Positions 1 through 5,022 of a DNA stretch of 5,022 nucleotides are shown in pieces. The position numbers and the translations under genes were made by a program. Origin of the DNA: Granulicella sp. UBA5172 (lineage in GTDB: Bacteria; Acidobacteriota; Terriglobia; Terriglobales; Acidobacteriaceae); contig DHWW01000348.1 in assembly GCA_002413385.1 (NCBI GenBank), positions 2,483 to 7,504 of the forward strand, given 5' to 3'. Under the pieces are notes generated by a model that was given only the letters and a program-made list of their open reading frames with translations, had not been told where the DNA came from and made no database searches. The first letter of the stretch is position 1; each line of letters opens with the position of its first letter.

Positions 1-1
1 G

Positions 2-460
2 TATATTCCCGGTGTCTTTAATAGGAACAAAACCAAACTGTTCTTCTTCGTGGCTGAAGAGTGGGTCCGACGCAGCTACGAAAATCTAGCGACCGGAACT
101 GTTCCTACAGCGGCCATGCGCGGCGGAGATCTCAGCTATCCCCTCAATCCCTCTAACACCTTCTTCGGCAAAGTGCGAGTGGCTACAGACCCCCTGACCG
201 GCCAACCCTTCGCCAACAATATCATTCCCCAATCGCGACTGAGTCAACAAGGAATAGCACTCCTGAATGCCTTCCCGCTCCCGACTCCAGGCTTTCAGCA
301 AGGCTCGACAAATTTTATTCGAACCTTTCCTGTGCACTCTAACCTGAATAAGACTACGTTCAAAATTGACTATAGCGTCAACGAGAAGAACCACATATTT
401 GTGCGTGGCACATTTATTCCATGGCAATTCAACAGTCCCCTCGACGGAACGCTCGGGTAG
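2..460 (+). CDS. TonB-dependent receptor fragment 1 (plug/early barrel), ends at premature TAG
   Basis: First readable piece of the receptor, 152 codons before the TAG. The reading frame is open from base 2, so the GTG at 50 is an internal valine codon (FFFVAEEW), not a start. It contains the NRNKTKLFFF strand that follows the plug in Oar-like receptors. Next comes the segment DPLTGQPFANNIIPQSRLS, typical of these proteins, where a region of the form 'DP.TG.PF..N.IP..R' precedes the first long barrel hairpins. The segment TFKIDYSVNEKNHIFVRGTF is a standard barrel-strand pair. The piece ends at DGTLG followed by TAG, where relatives continue without a break into the LWSRPNR motif. If the stop is real, the product lacks nearly the whole barrel and cannot be functional. 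Confidence 0.8.
   Translation, partial: YIPGVFNRNKTKLFFFVAEEWVRRSYENLATGTVPTAAMRGGDLSYPLNPSNTFFGKVRVATDPLTGQPFANNIIPQSRLSQQGIALLNAFPLPTPGFQQGSTNFIRTFPVHSNLNKTTFKIDYSVNEKNHIFVRGTFIPWQFNSPLDGTLG
458..460 (+). other. In-frame TAG interrupting the receptor gene
   Basis: The codon after DGTLG reads TAG, and the same frame then gives YQSLWSRPNRTAIVDLTTTF, a conserved stretch of the family. No frame change is needed, so one base substitution is enough to explain it (a Gln, Glu, Lys, Trp, Tyr, Ser or Leu codon changed). A sense codon cannot be chosen from the sequence alone. Confidence 0.85.
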
Positions 461-1807
461 TATCAATCGCTCTGGTCCCGCCCCAACCGAACGGCCATCG
501 TTGACCTGACGACGACGTTCTCGCCGACGCTGCTCAACGATTTCTCTGTTTCCGGCAATTCCGATGGAAAAGGTTCCATCGGAGCCGATCCTGCATGCGG
601 CGCCTACTGTAGTCGAAGTGCAGCCGGCATTACGTATCCCTATTTGTTTCCTGGCACGAAACTATTCCCCGACAAACTCCCCAACATAGGCGTCAGCGGC
701 CTCACCAATATTGATCTCGGACCATATCCCGGCTCCTGGGCGGGCTTCGTTGAGGACGTCACGGATAACTTAACGAAAGTTATCGGAAACCACACCTTCA
801 TGCTGGGTGGCGTCTTTGAGCATGCTGGGCAGAACGACCAGATCCAGTTGACAAGTGCGAGTGCGCCGCAGACGACCAATCAGAACGGCGCCTTTCAGTT
901 CCTCGACAGCGGTTCACCGAGTACGTCCGGGCTGGGTCTTGCCAATACTCTACTCGGTAACTTCAACACCTATGCCGAATTTGGCGCAAAGCCGGAAACC
1001 CCATGGGTTGCGAAGTCGGTCGAGCTATTCCTGCAGGATGGGTGGCAGGTAACCCCAGCTCTCAGCCTGCACATGGGTCTACGGTATTCCATTTGGCCCT
1101 CGTGGAGCACAACCAATGGCACCATTGCTCAGTTCGAACCCCAGTTTTACAATAGTGCCGCGGCTGCAACTATAAATCCCACCAACGGCTCAATTGTAAG
1201 TGGATCACCCTACAACGGGATTGTTTTGCCGGGGAGCGGACCCAGTCAGGACGCTCTCAAGCGCTATCCAGTTCTCAGTCAGTATCAAAGCCTTTACCAC
1301 AACCTGCCTGCCGGCTTTGATCCAACCCAATGGGGCCTGGTGCAGCCACGGCTCGGAATTGCCTATCAAATTAGAACCCGCACCGTAGTTCGGGGGGGAA
1401 TCGGCTATTTTGCGGATCGAACTGCTATTAACCGGGACACGGCGCTTGGGGGCAATGCGCCCTTCATGTCGCAGACAGCACTGCTGAATGGGACTATTCA
1501 AGGCTTGGCGTCGATGCAGTCCGTAGTTGAGCCCTTCACCATGACCAGTAACTCGCCAACGAATGTATGGCCGACCACGTGGGATTACAACGTCACAGCG
1601 GAACATGAATTTGGACGAGGGATCAGCCTCATGGCAGGCTACGTAGGGAATCGCGGGCTTCATCTCCAACGAAAGCGCAATATAAAATCAAATCGCTCAA
1701 CCGGGAACTATCTACCAATTCCCCTCAGTGAATCCCAATGCGCTCCGCCCTTACTTAGGAGCCGGAATCATCGACCTCTCGGAGAACACTGGACTGTCGC
1801 AATATAA
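461..1807 (+). CDS. TonB-dependent receptor fragment 2 (central barrel), runs out of frame at its 3' end
   Basis: Central barrel of the receptor. The true frame extends upstream of the first ATG-like codon (TTG at 644) all the way to the TAG at 458, so no genuine start lies here. Visible motifs are SLWSRPNRTAIVDLTTTFSP just after the stop, a Cys pair in PACGAYC (about 592-613) that may form an extracellular-loop disulfide, VELFLQDGWQVTPALSLHMG (periplasmic turn plus strand), LVQPRLGIAY, TVVRGGIGYFADR, and TWDYNVTAEHEFGRGISLM leading to GYVGNRGLHL. All of these are hallmarks of the Oar-like family. Real coding ends at about 1684. The roughly 40 residues from there to the stop at 1805-1807 are frameshift nonsense, because the next frame carries the family sequence. 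Confidence 0.82.
   Translation, partial: YQSLWSRPNRTAIVDLTTTFSPTLLNDFSVSGNSDGKGSIGADPACGAYCSRSAAGITYPYLFPGTKLFPDKLPNIGVSGLTNIDLGPYPGSWAGFVEDVTDNLTKVIGNHTFMLGGVFEHAGQNDQIQLTSASAPQTTNQNGAFQFLDSGSPSTSGLGLANTLLGNFNTYAEFGAKPETPWVAKSVELFLQDGWQVTPALSLHMGLRYSIWPSWSTTNGTIAQFEPQFYNSAAAATINPTNGSIVSGSPYNGIVLPGSGPSQDALKRYPVLSQYQSLYHNLPAGFDPTQWGLVQPRLGIAYQIRTRTVVRGGIGYFADRTAINRDTALGGNAPFMSQTALLNGTIQGLASMQSVVEPFTMTSNSPTNVWPTTWDYNVTAEHEFGRGISLMAGYVGNRGLHLQRKRNIKSNRSTGNYLPIPLSESQCAPPLLRSRNHRPLGEHWTVAI
1684..1687 (+). other. +1 frameshift in a four-A run of the receptor gene
   Basis: The upstream frame gives RKRNI then KSNRSTG, which does not look like the family. Deleting one A from this AAAA run gives RNINQIAQPGTIYQF. 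The 'NINQ' tetrapeptide after GYVGNRGxHL is a family hallmark, so the lesion can be placed in this run to the base. A short homopolymer is a common site of both replication slippage and sequencing error. The run is too short, and lacks accompanying structure, to argue for programmed slippage. Confidence 0.85.
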
Positions 1808-2504
1808 CGCGTTTCAGTCGAAACTCAGCAAGAACAGCGGGCCTTTGATCATCAGTGCTTCCTACACATATTCTCGGTCGACGGATAACACCTCCAGCCT
1901 AACGGATGTTCTTCCGAACGCTTATGACTACAAAGACTATTGGGGCCCCTCTGATTTTAATATTCCACAGGCTTTGATCTTTAGTTACATCTACAACATT
2001 CCATACAAAGGCAGCAACCTGCTTACGCGCGAGGCTCTTGGCAACTGGGTTCTCTCTGGTATCAATCAATTTGAATCGGGGAAGCCATTCTCTGTTCGAG
2101 AAAACATAGATTACGCGGGCGTCGGCCCTGGGAGTGGAAGCCAGTTCTGGAATGTCGTGGGCAAGCCTGATGGATGCTCAACGGCATTCCTTCCGAACAA
2201 AGGCGCGACAGTATACTGTGCGAGTGCATTCGCGCCACCCGCGCGGGGAACCTTCGCCACAAGCTATGCCAGGAACGATTACTCGAATCCTGGTTTTTGG
2301 GAATGGAATCTGGCGGTCCACAAAGAATTTCCGCTCTCGCTCGGAAAGTCTTCTAACTTGGAATTTCGGGCAGAAGCATTCAACCTTGTAAATCACCCGA
2401 ATTGGGGGAATGTGGATTCTAACCCGCTTCACTCGAGTTTTATGACTGTCACGACAAAGACCGGCAATCGCAACCTGCAGTTCCAAATGAAGCTATCATT
2501 TTAG
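1689..2504 (+). CDS. TonB-dependent receptor fragment 3 (C-terminal barrel)
   Basis: C-terminal 271 codons of the receptor in the shifted frame. In this frame a TAA at 1683-1685 precedes it, and the first ATG is at 1728 (NPNALRPYLG). That ATG lacks a convincing Shine-Dalgarno and falls inside a conserved segment, so it is not a native start. Motifs are GLSQYNAFQSKLSKNSG, the strand SASYTYSRSTDNTSS, NIPQALIFSYIYNIPY, LGNWVLSGINQFESGKPFSV, then RNDYSNPGFWEWNLAVHKEF and FRAEAFNLVNHPNWG. It ends NLQFQMKLSF and TAG. The terminal Phe is the usual outer-membrane assembly signal. Two cysteines (GCSTAF and VYCASAF, about 2176 and 2217) flank a probable extracellular loop. No lesion is visible inside this piece. 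Confidence 0.85.
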   Translation, partial: QIAQPGTIYQFPSVNPNALRPYLGAGIIDLSENTGLSQYNAFQSKLSKNSGPLIISASYTYSRSTDNTSSLTDVLPNAYDYKDYWGPSDFNIPQALIFSYIYNIPYKGSNLLTREALGNWVLSGINQFESGKPFSVRENIDYAGVGPGSGSQFWNVVGKPDGCSTAFLPNKGATVYCASAFAPPARGTFATSYARNDYSNPGFWEWNLAVHKEFPLSLGKSSNLEFRAEAFNLVNHPNWGNVDSNPLHSSFMTVTTKTGNRNLQFQMKLSF

Positions 2505-2617
2505 GTCGCAACAAATGGCTATGGTGGACACTAGCATGAACAGCTACTCAACCGCTCATACTTCGGCCTTCAAAGAGCACGGCATTTTAGACATTATTGT
2601 CCTGAGGATAGAGATCT
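2505..2617 (+). other. Intergenic gap between receptor and hydrolase
   Basis: This 113-bp gap holds no convincing gene and no clear terminator (no GC-rich stem followed by a T tract). A weak sigma-70-like pair can be drawn, TTCAAA at 2569-2574 and CATTAT at 2592-2597 with 17-bp spacing. Each box matches consensus at only 4 of 6 positions, so it is a hint and not a call. The same-strand layout and short gap are compatible with co-transcription with the receptor. Confidence 0.4.
2604..2608 (+). promoter_or_regulatory. Shine-Dalgarno for the hydrolase start at 2618
   Basis: GAGGA ends nine bases before the ATG at 2618. It fixes the start of the gene at the Tat signal rather than at the later ATG at 2726, which has no comparable purine-rich site upstream. 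Confidence 0.65.
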
Positions 2618-2716
2618 ATGAATAGGCGCAGCTTCATCGCTGTATCAACTGCTTCACTAGTAGTTACGTCTGTGGGACGACTGGGTGCTGAAGCTGTGGG
2701 GCCCGACAAGGCATGA
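2618..2716 (+). CDS. Tat signal peptide fragment of the hydrolase, ends at premature TGA
   Basis: Thirty-two codons with twin arginines near the N-terminus (NRRSFIAVSTASLVV, fitting the Tat consensus R-R-x-F-hydrophobic), a moderate hydrophobic core, and an A-x-A site (A24-E-A26) suited to signal peptidase I. It ends at TGA after GPDKA. The downstream hydrolase lies in exactly the same frame (2726 minus 2618 is 108), so this is not a separate small gene but the export signal of the enzyme. If the stop is real, only this peptide would be made from the proper start. Confidence 0.8.
   Translation: MNRRSFIAVSTASLVVTSVGRLGAEAVGPDKA
2714..2716 (+). other. In-frame TGA in the hydrolase, probably a former TGG (Trp)
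   Basis: Reading through gives PDKA-[TGA]-YETMLRCGQINFNEQDP. From memory of the family, relatives carry Trp-Tyr at this place just before the conserved RxGQxNxNExDP segment, so a single G-to-A change of TGG is the simplest explanation. Selenocysteine is unlikely: the site lies at the signal-peptide junction, no selenoprotein family is known here, and no SECIS-type hairpin is evident directly downstream. Confidence 0.8.
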
Positions 2717-2725
2717 TATGAGACG

Positions 2726-4078
2726 ATGCTTCGTTGTGGCCAGATCAACTTCAACGAGCAGGATCCGCTCACCATGAAGCCGGAGGAGTGGATGGACTAT
2801 TTTGCTTCGCTGAAGGTAAATGCTGTGCTGTTGAATGGTGGAGGGATCATGGCCTTTTACCCGACCAAACTCCCGTATCAGCACCGCAGCGAGTTCCTGG
2901 GTTCAAGGGACCTGTTTGGGGAGACCCTGACTGCGGCACGCAAGAGACACATGCGTGTTGTGGCGCGCATGGATTGCAATTATGCATATCAGGAGGCATT
3001 TCAGGCGCATCCCGAATGGTTTCAATACAACGCAGATGGTTCGCCGAGACGCCATCCGGAATGTACATGGCTTTATAAGACCTGCATGTTCGGAACGTAC
3101 TTCACGGAGCAGATGCCTGCTATCTACCGGGAAATCAATCAACTGTATAGCCCCGACGGCTTCTATACCAATGGCTGGCCAGGCACCGAGGCGTTGGAAG
3201 TGTGTCACTGCCTTAACTGTCAGAAGATCTACAACGAACAAACAGGAGGCACTCCGCCGGAGACCACTGACGTGCGAAGTCCGGTCTACCACAAGTACTA
3301 CGAAGTCTATATGGACCGAATCGCGCTGGTATGGAAACTTTGGCAAGACACCGTGAAGGAGCATAATGCCAATTCTGTCTACGTCGGGAACTTAGGCGGA
3401 GGCATCCGGACCGTGAAGGATGTGAAGCGTCTAAGTACCGTGGCGTCTTGGTTCAATGCCGACAATCAGGGTAGGGCAGGTGATACCCCTATCTGGATGT
3501 GTGCGCAACAGGGACGCGTAGCGCGGTCTGTTATGGGGAACCGCACAGTGACGAACGTGATCGGTTCCTATAGCAACGGACAAATCAACTGGCGTCACTC
3601 CAGCAAAGCACCCGCCGAAGCGACGATGTGGATGGCACAGGCCGCGGCAAGTGGAATGGTGCCTTGGTACCACTGGCTCGGAAGCAATCCGGAGGACACT
3701 CGATGGAGGGAGACGGGCCGCGTATTTTTCGATTGGCTTGCCGCCAACGAAACGCACTTCCGAAACCGACGCTCTCTTGCGAGTATCGGTGTTCTCTATC
3801 CGCAGAGCACGATTTCCTTCTATGGATCGAACGGCACCCACGCTAGGAAGCTGAAGGGAGAAAATATTGACTCCGCAGAGTACCTTGAAGGGATGTACGC
3901 CGCGTTGCTTGAGGGCCGATTCCTATTCGACTTCGTTCACCAGGAAAATCTGACTGCTGAAATGCTAAAGCCATATCGCGCCCTGCTGATTCCAAATGCG
4001 GCATATCTTCGTGACACCGAGTGTGAGGCAATTCGGGAATACGTGAAAGCTGGCAGGTTCACTCCTGGCGACCTTTGA
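2726..4078 (+). CDS. Hydrolase fragment: catalytic domain and start of GATase-like domain
   Basis: Largest intact piece of the enzyme, 450 codons from ATG 2726, which is codon 37 of the full gene. It holds the whole catalytic barrel with RCGQINFNEQDP, LLNGGGIMAFYPTKLPY, SRDLFGETLTAARKRHMRVV, HPEWFQYNADGSPRRHPE, DGFYTNGWPG, CHCLNCQKIYNEQTGG and GMVPWYHWLGSNPEDTRW. The first half of the GATase-like domain follows, from SIGVLYPQ to REYVKAG. True coding ends at about 4054; the last seven residues (RFTPGDL) before TGA 4076-4078 are out of frame. Translation restarting at 2726 would give a leaderless cytoplasmic protein, but there is no good Shine-Dalgarno. The fragment lacks the rest of the trimerisation-like domain, so stability is doubtful. 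Confidence 0.82.
   Translation: MLRCGQINFNEQDPLTMKPEEWMDYFASLKVNAVLLNGGGIMAFYPTKLPYQHRSEFLGSRDLFGETLTAARKRHMRVVARMDCNYAYQEAFQAHPEWFQYNADGSPRRHPECTWLYKTCMFGTYFTEQMPAIYREINQLYSPDGFYTNGWPGTEALEVCHCLNCQKIYNEQTGGTPPETTDVRSPVYHKYYEVYMDRIALVWKLWQDTVKEHNANSVYVGNLGGGIRTVKDVKRLSTVASWFNADNQGRAGDTPIWMCAQQGRVARSVMGNRTVTNVIGSYSNGQINWRHSSKAPAEATMWMAQAAASGMVPWYHWLGSNPEDTRWRETGRVFFDWLAANETHFRNRRSLASIGVLYPQSTISFYGSNGTHARKLKGENIDSAEYLEGMYAALLEGRFLFDFVHQENLTAEMLKPYRALLIPNAAYLRDTECEAIREYVKAGRFTPGDL
4055..4055 (+). other. +1 frameshift in the hydrolase GATase-like domain
   Basis: Frame 2 reads VKAG-RFTPGDL and stops. Deleting the A at 4055 (GGCAGG to GGCGG) gives VKAGGSLLATFETSRYNEWG, the expected strand-turn segment of the beta-galactosidase trimerisation-like fold. 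Unlike the receptor lesion, this one is not in a homopolymer, so simple run-length error explains it less well. The inserted base could be placed one or two positions away without changing the conclusion. Confidence 0.8.
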
Positions 4079-4805
4079 GACCTCACGCTACAACGAGTGG
4101 GGCATACCGCGAGAGGACTTTGGATTGCGAGACCTCTTCGGCGTAAGTGCTGCGGGTGAAGTGATCGGGCCTTACGACAACAGTTATATGCGCATAGAAC
4201 AGCCTCATCCCGTGTTAAACGGATTTGAGGGGACAAGCATTCTACCTGGTCCGGAATTTCGCGTTCCTGTGACTCACCTCTCCTCGGGTGGGGCCTACCT
4301 TACCGTAGAGCCCCATTATCCAGCCTTCCCCCCGGAAATGGTATATCCACGCGTTCGAAACACCCAGGAGCCTGCTGGAATCTTCAGCGAACAAGGAGCA
4401 TCGCGGATCGTCTACTTTCATGGTGACCTCGACCGCTCGTTCTGGCGCTCCGGCAACCCCGACCTAAGTAAGCTGGTCATTAACTCAGTGCACTGGCTAC
4501 TCAAAGCACAGCCGACCACCTCAGTGAAAGGCGATGGTTTAATTGAAACCTTTGCGTGGGAGACTGAGGCCGGCATTGCGCTGCACCTCCTGAACTACAC
4601 CAATCCGCGTGCGATGCGTCCATTCATGTCACAGTTTTACCCCGTGGGGCCCTTACAGGCTGAAGTGCAGATCCCCAAGGGCCGTGGAGTCACGTCTGTT
4701 CGGGCACTGCGTGCACAGAAAGACCTTCCATTTGAGCGATTCGATTCAGTGGTAAAATTTGAGGTCCCCCGGTTGATAGACTACGAAGTGATCGCTCTTA
4801 CCTGA
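4056..4805 (+). CDS. Hydrolase fragment: rest of GATase-like domain and C-terminal tail
   Basis: Last 249 codons of the enzyme in the shifted frame. The frame is already meaningful from 4056 (GSLLATFETSRYNEWGIPRE), so the ATT-, TTG- or ATG-type codons around 4125 are internal (the Leu of FGLRDLFGVSAAG). Motifs: DFGLRDLFGVSAAGEV, HPVLNGFEGTSILPGPEFRV, RIVYFHGDLDRSFWRSGNPD, and SVHWLLKAQ closing the GATase-like domain. A C-terminal beta segment with IALHLLNYTNPRAMRP follows, a run typical of the tails of fucosidase-like and GHL6-like enzymes, ending in LIDYEVIALT. It ends at TGA, a natural terminator. There is no start codon with a ribosome site of its own, so it is unlikely to be translated independently. 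Confidence 0.8.
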   Translation, partial: GSLLATFETSRYNEWGIPREDFGLRDLFGVSAAGEVIGPYDNSYMRIEQPHPVLNGFEGTSILPGPEFRVPVTHLSSGGAYLTVEPHYPAFPPEMVYPRVRNTQEPAGIFSEQGASRIVYFHGDLDRSFWRSGNPDLSKLVINSVHWLLKAQPTTSVKGDGLIETFAWETEAGIALHLLNYTNPRAMRPFMSQFYPVGPLQAEVQIPKGRGVTSVRALRAQKDLPFERFDSVVKFEVPRLIDYEVIALT

Positions 4806-4809
4806 TGCT

Positions 4810-4839
4810 GACAGACTCCCCGTGCGGACAGACTCCCCG
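4810..4839 (+). repeat. 13-bp direct repeat, two copies at 17-bp period
   Basis: GACAGACTCCCCG occurs at 4810-4822 and again at 4827-4839, separated by TGCG. Both copies lie between the hydrolase stop and the hairpin that follows. It may be a local slippage duplication or a tandem protein-binding site; two copies cannot distinguish these. Confidence 0.75.
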
Positions 4840-4842
4840 CTT

Positions 4843-4861
4843 CCGCGGGCTACGTCCGCGG
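4843..4861 (+). terminator. GC-rich hairpin after the hydrolase (possible terminator or mRNA stabiliser)
   Basis: CCGCGG at 4843-4848 pairs with CCGCGG at 4856-4861. The stem extends inward by a G-T wobble and a C-G pair to a three-base TAC loop, giving about eight pairs, seven of them G-C. No T tract follows (CCAAATTCAC), so it is not a classical intrinsic terminator. It could protect the upstream 3' end, weaken read-through into the next gene, or be a remnant of an interspersed palindromic repeat. Confidence 0.45.
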
Positions 4862-4899
4862 CCAAATTCACGTGTTTCACCGACTTCGTTCTTATCAAT

Positions 4900-4907
4900 A
4901 GGAGAGG
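4900..4907 (+). promoter_or_regulatory. Strong Shine-Dalgarno for the third gene
   Basis: AGGAGAGG ends nine bases before the ATG at 4917, a close match to the anti-Shine-Dalgarno sequence. It settles the start and implies efficient translation. Confidence 0.75.
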
Positions 4908-4916
4908 TACCCCGCT

Positions 4917-5022
4917 ATGGATCGTAGAGACTTCTTAAAGACGGCAGTTGCAACGACGGCTGCTGTCAGCACAGGCATGGCTGGATTCGAGGCAGCCGCG
5001 GCTACTCCGAAGTTTGAAAAGA
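4917..5022 (+). CDS. Tat-exported protein, 3'-partial (function unknown)
   Basis: Only the first 35 codons are in the window. The N-terminus MDRRDFLKTAVATTAAVS is a textbook twin-arginine signal (R3-R4-D-F-L-K), followed by an alanine-rich hydrophobic stretch and a probable cleavage region around the A26-A29 run before TPKFEK. The cargo begins right at the window edge, so the family cannot be named. Given the neighbours, another exported hydrolase, oxidoreductase or sugar-phosphate-isomerase-like protein is plausible, but this is only a guess. It lies 111 bp after the hydrolase stop on the same strand, with its own strong ribosome site. No lesion is visible in the part shown. Confidence 0.75.
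   Translation, partial: MDRRDFLKTAVATTAAVSTGMAGFEAAAATPKFEK

Larger units (their letters stand above)
2..2504 (+). pseudogene. Oar-like TonB-dependent receptor, 5'-partial, with one in-frame stop and one frameshift
   Basis: Outer-membrane beta-barrel receptor that would import a ligand (probably a carbohydrate or its breakdown product) using TonB energy. About 833 codons are visible. The N-terminus (signal peptide, carboxypeptidase-regulatory-like domain and most of the plug) lies left of the window, because such proteins are usually 1000-1200 residues. Family hallmarks occur in order: NRNKTKLFFFVAEEW near the start, SLWSRPNRTA, LFLQDGWQVTPALSL, LVQPRLGIAY, GYVGNRGLHL, SYTYSRSTDN, FRAEAFNLVNHPNWGN, and a C-terminal phenylalanine (QMKLSF) typical of barrel insertion. 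Two lesions break it: TAG at 458-460 in the same frame as the sequence on both sides, and one extra A in the run 1684-1687. Removing that A joins RKRNI to NQIAQPG. Conserved residues continue right up to and after both lesions, so decay is recent or the lesions are sequence errors. Exact ligand unknown. Confidence 0.9.
2618..4805 (+). pseudogene. Tat-exported hypothetical glycoside hydrolase (GHL6-like with beta-galactosidase trimerisation-like domain), one in-frame stop and one frameshift
   Basis: Reconstructed length is 728 codons, normal for this family. Order: Tat signal (1-26); TIM-barrel-like catalytic domain (about 45-385) resembling hypothetical glycosyl hydrolase 6; a GATase-fold domain like the GH42 trimerisation domain (about 388-610, beginning SIGVLYPQ); and a C-terminal beta-rich tail. 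Visible motifs are RCGQINFNEQDP, AFYPTKLPY, VVARMDCN (R117, D119), HPEWF (131-135), CMFGTYFTEQ, DGFYTNGWPG with D180 at a barrel strand end, and a Cys cluster C196-x-C198-x-x-C201. Substrate is unknown; D180 as a catalytic residue is inference. TGA at 2714-2716 splits signal from enzyme, and one extra base at about 4055 shifts the frame inside the GATase-like domain. The final TGA (4803-4805) shows that TGA is a true stop here. The location next to a TonB receptor suggests glycan breakdown in the periplasm. Confidence 0.88.

Noticed and set aside
86..466. Antisense open frame opposite receptor fragment 1
   Set aside because: It is a shadow of the receptor frame, with no domain features.
1205..1669. 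Antisense open frame (154 codons) opposite the receptor
   Set aside because: The sense strand here carries unmistakable barrel motifs, and the antisense product has no motif and no ribosome site.
2589..2602. Small inverted repeat GACA-TTAT-TGTC upstream of the hydrolase
   Set aside because: It has only four pairs and is AT-rich, too weak to call an operator or terminator.
2505..2617. Possible small ORFs from the ATG codons at about 2521 and 2536
   Set aside because: They are short, without a ribosome site or recognisable product, and lie in a gap better read as non-coding.
2714..2716. TGA as a selenocysteine or reassigned Trp codon
   Set aside because: Trp is otherwise written TGG throughout the same gene and its own terminator is TGA. 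No SECIS-like element is seen, and the protein family is not a selenoprotein family.
2903..3364. Long antisense open frame (153 codons) opposite the hydrolase
   Set aside because: It mirrors a well-supported coding region. The translation is Cys/His/Arg-rich with no recognisable domain, as expected of a shadow frame.
3350..3420. ACCGTGAAGGA occurring twice exactly 60 bp apart
   Set aside because: Both copies lie in the coding frame and encode ordinary T-V-K plus an acidic residue in different contexts. This is best treated as coincidence.
1..5022. CRISPR array, tRNA, rRNA, insertion sequence ends or attachment sites
   Set aside because: No regularly spaced repeats, cloverleaf-like sequence, transposase motifs or terminal inverted repeats were seen when reading both strands.

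Overview
The window looks like a piece of an Acidobacteriota chromosome (or a close relative). The first 2.5 kb encodes the C-terminal two thirds or more of a large Oar-like TonB-dependent receptor, a family hugely expanded in that phylum. It is followed by a Tat-exported hypothetical glycoside hydrolase and then by the start of another Tat-exported protein. Base composition is moderately GC-rich by eye. This assignment rests on protein style recalled from the families, not on a database search.

Layout, all on the + strand. (1) 2-2504: TonB-dependent receptor, cut by the left window edge. It is broken by an in-frame TAG at 458-460 and by one extra base in an A run at 1684-1687. (2) 2505-2617: short intergenic gap. 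(3) 2618-4805: a roughly 728-codon secreted enzyme with a Tat signal, a GHL6-like catalytic domain and a beta-galactosidase-trimerisation-like (GATase-fold) domain. It is broken by an in-frame TGA at 2714-2716 just after the signal peptide and by one extra base at about 4055. (4) 4806-4916: gap holding a 13-bp direct repeat and a strong GC-rich hairpin. (5) 4917-5022: first 35 codons of a third gene with a clean Shine-Dalgarno and Tat signal, running off the right edge.

Taken together the genes resemble a small glycan-acquisition locus: an outer-membrane receptor for a carbohydrate-derived ligand, a periplasmic or exported glycosidase, and another exported protein. The most notable observation is that two consecutive genes each carry exactly one nonsense codon and one +1 base, and in every case the protein resumes perfectly after the lesion. 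That means either very recent decay of the whole locus or uncorrected sequence errors. Genetic recoding is unlikely, because TAG and TGA also serve as the natural terminators of these same two genes. I found no CRISPR array, tRNA, rRNA, insertion sequence or defence system, and no evidence of an undescribed system beyond this broken locus.
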